Shown here piece after piece: positions 35,560 to 43,454 of a stretch of 64,000 bases of DNA. Numbering within the stretch: position 1 is the stretch's first letter; every line of letters starts with the position of its first letter. The stretch is taken from positions 1,860,001-1,924,000 of the forward strand of contig NZ_CP140155.1 of assembly GCF_034479375.1 (NCBI RefSeq), given 5' to 3'. The translations under genes were made by a program, and so were the position numbers. The stretch comes from Rhodopseudomonas palustris (GTDB lineage Bacteria > Pseudomonadota > Alphaproteobacteria > Rhizobiales > Xanthobacteraceae). The notes under the pieces were generated by a model, which did not search any database, had not been told where the DNA came from, and saw only the letters and a program-made list of their open reading frames with translations.

Positions 35560-36153
35560 ATGAAACGATCCCAGTGCGCCGCTCCTATCCTCGCCCTCGT
35601 CTACTCTGATAGCATTGCTGCAGATCGCGCGATCTCAGAGTTGGGCTATGGACTTCGTGCCGACGGCTTGGCCGTGGCAGGTCTCGTTCAACACAACAAG
35701 GCCAATCCCGATCGCGAAAAATGCGACATGGATGTTGAAGAACTTGCATCCGGAACGATCTTGCGAGTTTCTGAGGATCGCGGCAGAGACGCGCGCGGAT
35801 GCCGACTGGACCACGGCGCCTTGGCCGATGCCGCAGCCCTGCTATGCTCGGCGCTGCATAACGATCCAAAACTGGTGATCGTCAACAAATTCGGCAAACT
35901 CGAGGCTGAGGGCAAAGGGTTGCGCGATGCACTCGCTGCGGCCGTGCAGTTGGGGATACCTATCATCGTTGGCGTGCCCTATCGCAACCTCGACCAATGG
36001 CGGTTGTTTGCCGACGGCCTTGCCGAGGAATGCGAAACGACCTCGCCACGCTTGCAGCAATGGCTGTCGCGACACGGCTTGCGACCAAGCGCGACAATGT
36101 TCCGGCCGCTGTCGCCGAAAGATAACCCTGGGAGCCAATCCGAGCGCCATTAG
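35560..36153 (+). CDS. DUF2478 family protein
   Basis: 197 residues from ATG 35560 (an ATG 36 bases earlier is possible). It has the DUF2478 pattern: LALVYSDS...AADRAISELG, GLVQHNKANPDREKCDMDVE, SEDRGRDARGCRLD, and VNKFGKLEAEGKGLRDA followed by LGIPIIVGV. The fold is expected to be P-loop-NTPase-like, but no classic Walker A is visible. Members are often near genes for molybdenum enzymes and molybdate transport, and this one is 155 bases after aioA, behind a hairpin. A role in molybdenum cofactor supply to AioA is an inference. Confidence 0.75.
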   Translation: MKRSQCAAPILALVYSDSIAADRAISELGYGLRADGLAVAGLVQHNKANPDREKCDMDVEELASGTILRVSEDRGRDARGCRLDHGALADAAALLCSALHNDPKLVIVNKFGKLEAEGKGLRDALAAAVQLGIPIIVGVPYRNLDQWRLFADGLAEECETTSPRLQQWLSRHGLRPSATMFRPLSPKDNPGSQSERH

Positions 36154-36309
36154 TCTAGCGCCGACCGATTCTCAATGGCTACTTGCGGTGGGGCAATCAC
36201 CGATCGGCGAGGCCCAGGCCTACCGCGCCGAACAAGACTCAGCACGGTGGGGCACGAATCTCGATATCCAGCGGAACACCGAGATCGTTCTGCCCGCTTG
36301 CGACGAGCA

Positions 36310-36828
36310 TCAATCATGCCGATTTATCCGGTCATGGAGCCACATAGCAACGGCGCATCCAGCGCAGAGGATGGCCTGAAAACCGCTGTTGTAGGCCGCC
36401 ATCGACAGCCCGAATAGCCGCCACACCTCGACGTCGCATGGGCGCAATAACGGTCTCACTAGAGTGCGGTCTCCAAGCCGATCGAGAGACAATCCTTCCG
36501 GAAGATTGCCAGTGCAGCCTGCAACCCCGGCCCACCAATGTTCCTCGACGCCGACACTGTAAAGCGCAAGCATCGCGCCGAGCAGGAAGACCACGCCGCA
36601 TGTCGCAACGACGAATCTCTTGTGGAGCGATGAGATCGGCAAGATAGCGCCCAGCGCGGCCAATATTACAGTTATGGCGTAAGGAACGCGCTGATAGAGG
36701 CAGAGAATACAGGGTTCGGCTCCCAACAAATGCTCGCCGGCAAACGCCACGCCGAGCGCGCCAACGCTGACGACGAAGACCGCGGCGAGAAGTAACGACG
36801 GTTGCTCGAACCAGGATGAGTGCTTCAT
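36310..36828 (-). CDS. dsbB: Disulfide bond formation protein DsbB
   Basis: 172 residues, four membrane helices. The first redox pair is in the C-x2-C motif PCILCLYQR, the second in the periplasmic loop (CTGNLPEG... and RPCDV), both characteristic of DsbB. It would reoxidise a periplasmic DsbA and pass electrons to quinone. The partner dsbA gene lies directly upstream on the same strand (54 bases) but has an in-frame stop, so the pair may no longer work together. Confidence 0.9.
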   Translation of the reverse strand: MKHSSWFEQPSLLLAAVFVVSVGALGVAFAGEHLLGAEPCILCLYQRVPYAITVILAALGAILPISSLHKRFVVATCGVVFLLGAMLALYSVGVEEHWWAGVAGCTGNLPEGLSLDRLGDRTLVRPLLRPCDVEVWRLFGLSMAAYNSGFQAILCAGCAVAMWLHDRINRHD

Positions 36829-36882
36829 GTCCGTCTCGTGACGATGGGAGATTTCCGGCCTCGACGCTTCGTCGGTCCCGAC

Positions 36883-37515
36883 CTACCTGCCAGCGGCCTT
36901 CTTTTCATGCCGATCGAGGGTGGCGGCGAATTCCTCGAAGGGGATCGCGCCCTCCACTTTCTCACCATTGATGATGAAGGTCGGCGTCGCCGACACGGCA
37001 TGACGCTTCTGCGCGTCCTGGGCTTTGTTCATGATGCTGTTGATCAGCGCATCGTCTTTCAGACAGGCGTCGAAGCGAGCCTGACCGATCCCGGCCTGGC
37101 GGGCTATGAGCTCAAGGTTGCCGATAGGGTCCTTGCCCGCCATCCATTGCGCCTGGGATTTGAACAACGTCTCGAGCAGCGCGAGATAGTGGTCGGGACC
37201 CGCGCAGCGGGCCACAACCGCACCTGCCAGCGGCAATTGCCCCAGCGGAAAGTCCCGCACGACCCAGCGCACCTTCCCGGTGTCGATATACTGCGCCTTG
37301 ATGCGCGGCAGCACGTTGACGTGGAAATCGGAGCAATGGGAGCAGCCGAGCGACGAGTGTTATTCCACCGTGACCTTCGCCTCGGGCCGGCCCAGAACGG
37401 CGTCAAACAGAGCGCCGGCCTTAGTCGGCGCGGGATCGGCTGAGGCGCACTGTGCACCAGCCACGAAGGCGATCAGGCAGCAGCCGATCGCAAGAAAGAG
37501 TAGTGGACGCCTCAT
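36883..37515 (-). pseudogene. dsbA: DsbA-family thiol oxidoreductase with in-frame stop before the active site
   Basis: From ATG 37515 (SD GGAGAAGACA) the frame gives a signal peptide (LLFLAIGCCLIAFVAGAQ...), then ...GRPEAKVTVE, a TAA codon at about 37364-37362, and immediately in the same frame HSSLGCSHCSDFHVNVLPRI with the C-S-H-C active site and a normal DsbA C-terminal half (VRDFPLG, ATPTFIINGEKVEGA). In homologues the stop position is a tyrosine (VTVxEYxSLxCxHC), so a single TAC to TAA change explains it. Everything else is in frame. Real nonsense mutation or sequencing error cannot be told apart here. Confidence 0.88.
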
Positions 37516-37533
37516 TGTCTTCTCCGTTGACAT

Positions 37534-37594
37534 GCGATCGATACGATCGCGATGCCGTGGTCCCAGTTACGCGTGTCGTGATCCGGGACCACGG
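37534..37594. promoter_or_regulatory. Two inverted repeats between dsbA and ccdA
   Basis: GCGATCG, ATA, CGATCGC (37534-37550) is a perfect 7-bp palindrome 19 bases upstream of the dsbA start. CCGTGGTCCC paired with GGGACCACGG (37555-37594, 20-nt loop) is a second hairpin after the ccdA stop. The first may be an operator, the second a weak terminator of the upstream gene. Confidence 0.4.
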
Positions 37595-37675
37595 CCCGTC
37601 GAACGTTCGTTTCGGCTGGCTTGACGAACCACGACCGGCGGGACATGCCTTCGCCGCCGTTGTTCGACGAACACG

Positions 37676-38362
37676 TCAGTTGCCCGCCCACACGGGGACG
37701 CCGCTCGACGCAATCCAAAGTCCTGCGACGACTAGGATGCCGGCAAAAGTCCGCTGGCCGGGCGACCATCGTTCAAAACGTCCAAGTCGTCCCATCAGCG
37801 TCTGCGCATAGGTCGGCGCGATACCGGCGACGAACAGCAGCGCGCTGTGGCCCAATCCGTAGGCGAAGAGCATCGCGGCTCCCATCCAGGTCGCTTGCCC
37901 GAGAAAAGCGCCGGTTCCAGCCAATCCGAGGGCGGCAGCGAGGGCCGGTGTGGCGCAGGGGGTCATAACGGTTCCGGTCAAGGCACCGAAGCCCGCGGCG
38001 CCAATCCACCCAGAACCGCGAAGCCGGCTCGTCGCTGACGGATGAAGCGTGATCGAGCATTGCTCGCCGTACTTCCAGAACCAGACGCCCGCAGCGGCGA
38101 GGACCAGGCCAACAATGACAACCCACCAGCCGCCGGCCACGCCGAAAAACAACCCGAGCCGAGCGGCCGCAAGCCCCAACAGGACGAAGGCCAGCGTCAT
38201 CCCCGCGACGAACGCGAAGGACAGAAGCAGCGCCTGACGACGAGACGTCGAGCGGCTTCCGACGAAGCCGATGGTGACCGGCACGGCAGCAATGACGCAA
38301 GGGGTCGCCGACGAGACGATGCCGGCGGCAAAGGCCGTGGCGATAGCCGCTGCACCGTTCAT
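37676..38362 (-). CDS. ccdA: Cytochrome c biogenesis protein CcdA / DsbD-like membrane protein
   Basis: 228 residues with six predicted spans. The two conserved redox cysteines are in SSATPCVIAAVPVT and TVMTPCATPALAA, as in CcdA/DsbD transmembrane domains that carry reducing power from cytoplasmic thioredoxin to the periplasm. Its ATG overlaps the stop of the thioredoxin-like gene upstream, so the two were probably a functional pair. Linked to ArsR, an ArsP-type permease and a small thioredoxin, an arrangement found in other arsenic-related clusters. Confidence 0.88.
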   Translation of the reverse strand: MNGAAAIATAFAAGIVSSATPCVIAAVPVTIGFVGSRSTSRRQALLLSFAFVAGMTLAFVLLGLAAARLGLFFGVAGGWWVVIVGLVLAAAGVWFWKYGEQCSITLHPSATSRLRGSGWIGAAGFGALTGTVMTPCATPALAAALGLAGTGAFLGQATWMGAAMLFAYGLGHSALLFVAGIAPTYAQTLMGRLGRFERWSPGQRTFAGILVVAGLWIASSGVPVWAGN

Positions 38363-38817
38363 GGACGCTCCGTTGAGGTCCGGGGGAGCAACCCAAGCCG
38401 TCGTTGAATGTCGTCGCCTGAGATCGAGCCGAGGCGACGATCGATTTCACGACCGTCAGAATCGAAAAATATACCTGGGTCGGCATCATTTGAATCCGAT
38501 ACTGCGGAGCCAACCGCTTGGTTGTCGCCGACAGCAGATCGATGTCAACGACGTTCAATTGCTCGCTATGCCTCACGAGCAAGCGCCGCGAGTATCAGTT
38601 TCATGTCGCGACAGCTTCGGCACCAATTGGAGCTGAACTCGACGACCGTCGGCTTGCCCGCACTGATCGCCACGCTGACGGGGTCATCATGTGGCGTGGC
38701 CTTCGCCGGCTGATCACCCGACCATCGCGGCAGGATGATTGTGGCAGCCACGACGAGGCCCAAGACCACGGTGGCGCCCGCAGCAAACCACCATCGGCGA
38801 GTTGCCCTAGACATCAT
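38359..38817 (-). pseudogene. Membrane-anchored thioredoxin-like protein with two compensating frameshifts
   Basis: Starting at 38817, the frame encodes an N-terminal membrane anchor (WWFAAGATVVLGLVVAATIIL), then TVVEFSSNWCRSCRDMKLIL with a W-C-R-S-C active site, and stops after ALAREA. Removing one T there restores SEQLNVVDIDLL to QMMPTQVY in the next frame; adding one T to the T5 run near 38481 restores FFDSDGREIDRRLGSI to the stop at 38359, which overlaps the ccdA start. Both ends are in the same frame. Thus one base was gained and one lost, or both are sequencing errors. Confidence 0.82.
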
Positions 38818-38861
38818 CGGCACCACCGCCTGCCCGTCGCGATCCGACGAGCCGCGGCCCC

Positions 38862-39095
38862 TCACGCGAGCCAGAGCGCGATATCTTCAGCTTTCGGCAG
38901 CCCGCCGGCGTGGACCACCTTGCCGTCGACCACGATCCCCGGGGTCGAGACGATGCCGTAGCCGGCGATCGCCGCATAGTCGGTGACCTTTTCGATGGCG
39001 ATCGCGACACCGAGCCTGTCGGCCTCCGCCTGCACCATCTCGGCCGTCGTAACGCAACGTTTACAGCCGGGACCGAGTACTTTGACGTCCTTCAT
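38862..39095 (-). CDS. Small thioredoxin-fold protein (Thioredoxin_3 family)
   Basis: 77 residues, cytoplasmic: MKDVKVLGPGCKRCVTTAEM with a C-x2-C redox pair (C-K-R-C), then GIVSTPGIVVDGKVVHAGG with the cis-proline. Small redox proteins of this kind are regularly encoded beside PF03773 permeases and ArsR regulators and are thought to work with metalloid or organoarsenical handling. It lies 12 bases after the permease stop on the same strand. Confidence 0.85.
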   Translation of the reverse strand: MKDVKVLGPGCKRCVTTAEMVQAEADRLGVAIAIEKVTDYAAIAGYGIVSTPGIVVDGKVVHAGGLPKAEDIALWLA

Positions 39096-39107
39096 GACGA
39101 CACGCTC

Positions 39108-40160
39108 CTATGTGAATAAGGCATTGAACAGAAAGCCGACGGCCAGAATGCCAGAGGCAACGACAGCGACGAACACGGCGATCAGCCGGGGGGTCAGCAC
39201 CTTGTGCAGGATGATCAGTTCCGGCGCCGACAGCGCGATGACGCTCATCATGAAGGCGAGCACGGTGCCGAGCGCGGCGCCCTTGCCGAGCAGAGCTTCG
39301 ACCACCGGAATGATACCCGCGGCATTGGAATACATCGGAATGCCGAGCACGACGGCTGCGGGCACCGACCACCACGCGTCGCGCCCCATGATCGAAGCCA
39401 GCAGGTCGGCGGGCACATAGCCGTGAATGAAGGCACCGGCCGCGATCCCCGCGATGACCCAGATCCAGACCCGCCCGACGATGTCGACCACGGCCTCGAT
39501 CCCGGCCCGGAGGCGATCGACCAATGTCACGGCGGCCGACGGGATCTCGACGGCACTGGAACGAACGTTGCGGACCCAGTCCTGCAGCCAGCCTTCGAGA
39601 TGGAAGCGCCCGATCACCCAGCCGGCGACGATGGCGATGCCGAGCCCGAAGCCCAGATAGGCGAGCGCCACTTTCCAGCCCAGCAGCACGAACAGCAATC
39701 CGAGCGCGACTTCGTTGATCATCGGCGCGGCAATCAGAAACGAGAAGGTGACGCCGAGCGGCACGCCGGCACTGACAAAGCCGATGAACAGCGGCACCGC
39801 CGAGCAGGAGCAGAACGGCGTGAGAATGCCGAGCCCGGCGGCGGCGACGTTGCCGACACCTTCGCGCCGGCCGGCGAGCAGCGCGCGGGTCCGCTCCGGC
39901 GAAAACCAGCTCCGCAGCACGCCCATGCCGAACACTACGAGGGTCAGCAACATCAACACCTTCGGAGTGTCGTAGACGAAGAATTCGACAGCCTCTGCCG
40001 CATGGCTGCCGGGATCGAGCGGAAGCAGCCCGACCGCCCATTTGGAGAACGGCTGCAATTGCGCGTAGATCAGGCCCCAGGCACCCAGGAATGCCGCGGT
40101 CCCGGCCAGCCAGACGGCTGTCCGCGGCTCGCGCCCGGCTTTCGTCTCCAACGTGGTCAT
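39108..40160 (-). CDS. arsP: PF03773-type permease (ArsP / SO_0444-like)
   Basis: 350 residues, eight or more spans. The diagnostic stretch is GILTPFCSCSAVPLFIGFVS with the C-S-C motif, followed by GVTFSFLIAAPMINEVA and GIPMYSNAAGIIPVVEALLGKG. ArsP members export trivalent organoarsenicals; related SO_0444 proteins have been linked to other metals, so the substrate is not certain. ATG 40160 overlaps the arsR stop (ATGA), giving an arsR-permease-thioredoxin operon. The longer frame to 40259 only overlaps arsR. Confidence 0.85.
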   Translation of the reverse strand: MTTLETKAGREPRTAVWLAGTAAFLGAWGLIYAQLQPFSKWAVGLLPLDPGSHAAEAVEFFVYDTPKVLMLLTLVVFGMGVLRSWFSPERTRALLAGRREGVGNVAAAGLGILTPFCSCSAVPLFIGFVSAGVPLGVTFSFLIAAPMINEVALGLLFVLLGWKVALAYLGFGLGIAIVAGWVIGRFHLEGWLQDWVRNVRSSAVEIPSAAVTLVDRLRAGIEAVVDIVGRVWIWVIAGIAAGAFIHGYVPADLLASIMGRDAWWSVPAAVVLGIPMYSNAAGIIPVVEALLGKGAALGTVLAFMMSVIALSAPELIILHKVLTPRLIAVFVAVVASGILAVGFLFNALFT

Positions 40161-40468
40161 GCCGCCGCCCTCCTGTCGCGCGACGGCAATGCCAAGACGG
40201 CCTCGACGACTGCAATGATACGCGGATCGAGATGGGGATTCCGGCGGTAGCGAACCCATTGCGCATCACGACGATCGACCACCAGGCCGGCAATCTTCAG
40301 CACGCCCATGTGGCGCGACATCCGCGACTGGGTGGCGCCCAGCTTCTTCATCAGCTCGCAGACGCAGTGTTCCTGGCCGTCCCACAGAAGCCGCATGGCT
40401 TCCAGCCGCGTCTCTTCGGCCAATGCCGACACGAGGTCGATCGGATCCATTGTCATCCTGCTGAACAT
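40157..40468 (-). CDS. arsR: ArsR family metalloregulator
   Basis: 103 residues. Winged helix with recognition segment KKLGATQSRMSRHMGVLKIAGLV; just before it is H-C-V-C-E-L, matching the C-V-C-D/E-L As(III)-binding motif of the classical ArsR type. First gene of the operon with the ArsP-type permease, thioredoxin-like genes and ccdA. It would repress the operon and be released by As(III). The exact start among several close methionines (40468, 40456, 40450) is open. Confidence 0.9.
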   Translation of the reverse strand: MFSRMTMDPIDLVSALAEETRLEAMRLLWDGQEHCVCELMKKLGATQSRMSRHMGVLKIAGLVVDRRDAQWVRYRRNPHLDPRIIAVVEAVLALPSRDRRAAA

Positions 40469-40509
40469 GAGACGGCTCCATTAAGCCTATTGCCCATTTC
40501 CGTTTATGC

Positions 40510-40525
40510 GCATATTCGCATATTC
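40510..40525 (-). promoter_or_regulatory. Candidate ArsR operator
   Basis: GCATATTC occurs twice in direct tandem, in an AT-rich patch about 42 bases before the arsR start; the minus strand reads GAATATGCGAATATGC. ArsR operators are typically AT-rich with ATTCA/GAATAT-like half-sites at this distance. No other AT-rich palindrome is seen in this gap. Confidence 0.4.
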
Positions 40526-40669
40526 ATGCAATCGCGCTCGACGGCTGTCAATGGAAAAGCTCAACGCTCTCGCGTCATGCAGAGAGCCGAACGGCACTGG
40601 GCTTGCGGAGACGGCATGGGTTATTCGCAGCACCACCGGCAACGGCATCGCCGTATCGGTCTCTTCGTC

Positions 40670-41047
40670 ATGCTGGAGCGTCGCCGACGCATTCCGAAGC
40701 TCGAGATAGTGGCCGTGCTGACGTTCATCGCTGCGGCCGTCGTCGGCATTTCGGCAAACGCCGATCCCTTACCGCCCACGCCGACGATTCAATCAGAGAG
40801 GATGGGAGTGGAGAGCGCTGTCCGCGCCTTACTCACCGTGGCACAGAAAGGTCCGCCTTTCACGACACCACGAGGCGTGAAACGAACGCCTATCGTCGCA
40901 GCCAATGAACAGGTCGGCACGCTCTGGGAAGACGTGACACTCAAATCGTTGCAGCCCGGCAATTTCTGGCAGGGCGGCAGAGGGATACGAGTCGAGTTGT
41001 TACACGAGGACCGTGTCGTCGGCGTGATCCATATCGACGAGGACTGA
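40670..41047 (+). CDS. Hypothetical protein with N-terminal membrane segment
   Basis: 125 residues from ATG 40670; the open frame extends further upstream and the start is uncertain (weak ribosome-binding site). A positively charged start (LERRRRIPK) precedes a hydrophobic stretch VAVLTFIAAAVVGISANA, then a soluble part with VESAVRALLTVAQKGPPFTT and GNFWQGGRGIRVELLHEDRVVGVIHIDED. No family recognised. It is alone on the plus strand between two minus-strand operons, just before a TAXI-like fragment. Confidence 0.45.
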   Translation: MLERRRRIPKLEIVAVLTFIAAAVVGISANADPLPPTPTIQSERMGVESAVRALLTVAQKGPPFTTPRGVKRTPIVAANEQVGTLWEDVTLKSLQPGNFWQGGRGIRVELLHEDRVVGVIHIDED

Positions 41048-41106
41048 GGCGGCCGCAGTGCGTCATCCCAGGCGCTGAAGACGAGAGTCTCTTCGATCGC
41101 TACGAA

Positions 41107-41460
41107 GTGCTGATCTACATCTTTGTGTTCGGCTTCAGCGGCATCGTTTCGGGGGTGCTGTGGTTTGCCAGGTACCTGTTTCCGCAAGACCTCCCCCTCG
41201 CCATCCGCGAAGAGCACGCGCTGGAAACCCTGATCAACAAGGCACGCGCGGCAACGACCGCTGCAGAACTCGACGACATCGAGCGCGAATTGGACGGATT
41301 TCTGATGAAGCTCTCGAGCCATATGGTCGAAGGCCATCTCGACACCGGTCTGACTCCGGCCTACGAACTGCTGGCGGGACGCGCGACCGGTGCGATCGAA
41401 GTTCGTCGGCACGTGCTTTCAATATCAGGTGCCGCGGCTGCGGACCAACGCAGCGCTTAG
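41107..41460 (+). pseudogene. Possible 3' fragment of a TAXI-family solute-binding protein gene
   Basis: The frame opens without a good start and reads VLIYIFVFGFSGIVSGVLWF (one membrane helix), then RYLFPQDLPLAIREEHALET, ATTAAELDDIERELDGFL and EGHLDTGLTPAYELLAGRA. This layout (single helix followed by a short helical cytoplasmic tail) resembles the C-terminal extension of some TRAP-type TAXI binding proteins. No N-terminal part precedes it. It could also be an independent small membrane protein starting at GTG 41107. Confidence 0.35.
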
Positions 41461-41536
41461 GCCGCCCATTGTCAGTCCTCTCGAAAAGCGCACTCGCACA
41501 GATCCGATAGCCATCGTCCGCAAATTCAGCCCGAGT

Positions 41537-42448
41537 TCAAAGCGGGCGACCAGCGTTCGGCGACACCGGTGGCCCACTGCTGCTATTCGGCCCCTCCAGA
41601 AGACACTCGGCGAAGCGCGATGCTGAGGCGGTGGGTGGCAGGTGAGAAGATCTCACGATCAACAGGCGCTTTTCCAAACTCGTTCCGTCGACATCGAGCG
41701 CGACCAGCGTACGGTTCAGCAATTCATCCTGGATCGCCGATTCCATCACGATCGAAATGCCTCGCCCGGCGCGCACCGCACGCTTGACGCCTTCGGTGGA
41801 CCCCAATCCGTCGAGATAATGCAGGCGCGCAACGACGCTTCCCAGCGCCTCGCGCAGGATACGCCCCGTTCCGGTGCCCGGTTCGCCGGTGAGGATCAAC
41901 TCCCTGGTCAGATCTTCCCGGTCGATGGATGTTTTTCCAGCCCAGCGGTGATCCGGCGCCACGATCACTTTGAGAGTCTCGGCGCTCCAACAGGTGACGT
42001 CGAAACCGTCGGTATCCTCCCAGGCCTCCAGGACGGCTAGATCTGCCTCACCGCTCTTGAGACGGGCGGCGGCCTGCATGTTGCTCCCAATCCAGACGCG
42101 GACTTCGACCCTGGCGTCACGCTCGAAAGCCGCAATGCGGGGGTGGAGCAGATAGGTGCCGATGTTGCTAGAGGCGGCAACGGCAAGATGCGGACGCTGG
42201 ATCAGGTCGGCCGCGCGCAGGGCTGTAGCCACCAGAGCCCGGGCCAGCGGCAGAAACCGTGCCCCTGCCGGCGTCAAGTGCGGATTCCCCGCCTGGCGAA
42301 CCAGCAGCACCGATCCGAGCGACGCCTCGAGCTGGCGGAGATGTTCGAGAACCGTGGAGGGCGAAAGCCCGACTGTTCTCGCGCCGGCACGTATGCTCCG
42401 CGCCTCGATAACCGTCAAAAAACTGCGGACATGCGTCAGGTTCAGCAC
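41537..42448 (-). CDS. ptxE: LysR family regulator PtxE
   Basis: 303 residues: winged helix-turn-helix in residues 1-60 (VRSFLTVIEARSIRAGARTV, LSPSTVLEHLRQLEASLGSV), then the periplasmic-binding-like effector domain. It starts 21 bases after the ptxD stop on the same strand, which is the position of ptxE in ptxABCDE operons of Pseudomonas stutzeri and others. It may regulate the ptx genes, although in P. stutzeri the operon is mainly under phosphate (Pho) control. No LysR box was confirmed upstream of ptxA. Confidence 0.85.
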   Translation of the reverse strand: MLNLTHVRSFLTVIEARSIRAGARTVGLSPSTVLEHLRQLEASLGSVLLVRQAGNPHLTPAGARFLPLARALVATALRAADLIQRPHLAVAASSNIGTYLLHPRIAAFERDARVEVRVWIGSNMQAAARLKSGEADLAVLEAWEDTDGFDVTCWSAETLKVIVAPDHRWAGKTSIDREDLTRELILTGEPGTGTGRILREALGSVVARLHYLDGLGSTEGVKRAVRAGRGISIVMESAIQDELLNRTLVALDVDGTSLEKRLLIVRSSHLPPTASASRFAECLLEGPNSSSGPPVSPNAGRPL

Positions 42449-42469
42449 GGTCGGCTACCGCCAGTTCTG

Positions 42470-43450
42470 TCAGGCCAGGGCCGTTTCCGGTTTTTCGCCA
42501 GCCAGCACCCTCAAGATGCTGTCCGCCGCGGAATATTCGATGGCCCTGCGCGATTCAACGACTGCGGAGCCGAGATGCGGCGTCAACACGGTCTTCGTGG
42601 TCATACTCAGCAAGCGCGATTCGATCTCGCCAGGGCGATCCCCGCGAGCCCAGTCCTCGCACGCGAAAACATCCGCGGCGTAACCGCCCAAATGGCCGCC
42701 TTCGAGCGCATCCGCCACGGCGGCCTCATCGACCAGTGAGCCGCGCGCCGGATTGATCAGCAAGGCGCCCGCCTTCATCGAGCGGAGAAAGGCATGCCCC
42801 ACGATCCCCTGGGTCGCCGGGGTCAGGGGCATGCCGAGAATGAGGATATCCGCCGATCCGGTGAGGACGTCCATCGTTACACGCTCGGCATCGTCCGGCA
42901 CCGACGGATTCCAGTTCGCGTCGCAGGCCAGAACGCGACATCCAAAGCCCGACAGGCACCGCGCGATCGCCTGCCCAACCCGGCCATAGCCCACAACGCC
43001 CACCGTAGAGCCGGCAAGGCCGAGGCCGTAATACTCCGGTCGCCAGCCATTGAACCCGCCCCGGCGAATGGCGGTGTCCCCGGCAAGGATGTGACGCCCA
43101 AGCGCGATCGTCAGCCCCACGGCGAGTTCGGCCGTCGGGCGCGTGAGCAGATCGGGCACGATAGTGACGGTGACGCCACGCGCGGTAGCAGCTTCGACGT
43201 CGATGTTGTCAAAGCCTTTCAGAGCGGCCCCGATCACGCGCAGGCGTGGACAGGAATCGAGAAACGCGGCGTCGATGCAGTCGGGCATGAAGGCCATCAG
43301 CGCGTCGGCAATACTTGCGTGAGCCAACAACACGTCGGCGGGCCACGGAGTCTCGAGATGATTGGCAATGATCCGCGCGCGCCCGGAGAAAAGCGCGCGT
43401 GTATCATCGAACGTGCGATTGGTCAGAACCACCAGCGGCAGATCAGTCAT
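42470..43450 (-). CDS. ptxD: Phosphite dehydrogenase PtxD (NAD-dependent)
   Basis: 326 residues, close to the P. stutzeri enzyme in motif order: ALMAFMPD, K78 in AALKGFDNIDV, W136/Y140 region, Rossmann G-Y-G-R-V-G (154-159), NPARGSLVDEAAV with R236, GGYAADVF..EDWARGDRP with E265, and H292 in TPHLGSAV. These are the phosphite-binding and catalytic residues known for PtxD. D177 at the end of the second beta strand should bind the NAD ribose (E175 in P. stutzeri), so NAD is the expected cofactor. It oxidises phosphite to phosphate. Confidence 0.95.
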   Translation of the reverse strand: MTDLPLVVLTNRTFDDTRALFSGRARIIANHLETPWPADVLLAHASIADALMAFMPDCIDAAFLDSCPRLRVIGAALKGFDNIDVEAATARGVTVTIVPDLLTRPTAELAVGLTIALGRHILAGDTAIRRGGFNGWRPEYYGLGLAGSTVGVVGYGRVGQAIARCLSGFGCRVLACDANWNPSVPDDAERVTMDVLTGSADILILGMPLTPATQGIVGHAFLRSMKAGALLINPARGSLVDEAAVADALEGGHLGGYAADVFACEDWARGDRPGEIESRLLSMTTKTVLTPHLGSAVVESRRAIEYSAADSILRVLAGEKPETALA

Positions 43451-43454
43451 GGGA

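Noticed and set aside
40789..41412. 207-residue minus-strand frame opposite the TAXI-like fragment
   Set aside because: No family resemblance and lies antisense to frames with hydrophobic and helical segments; treated as a shadow.
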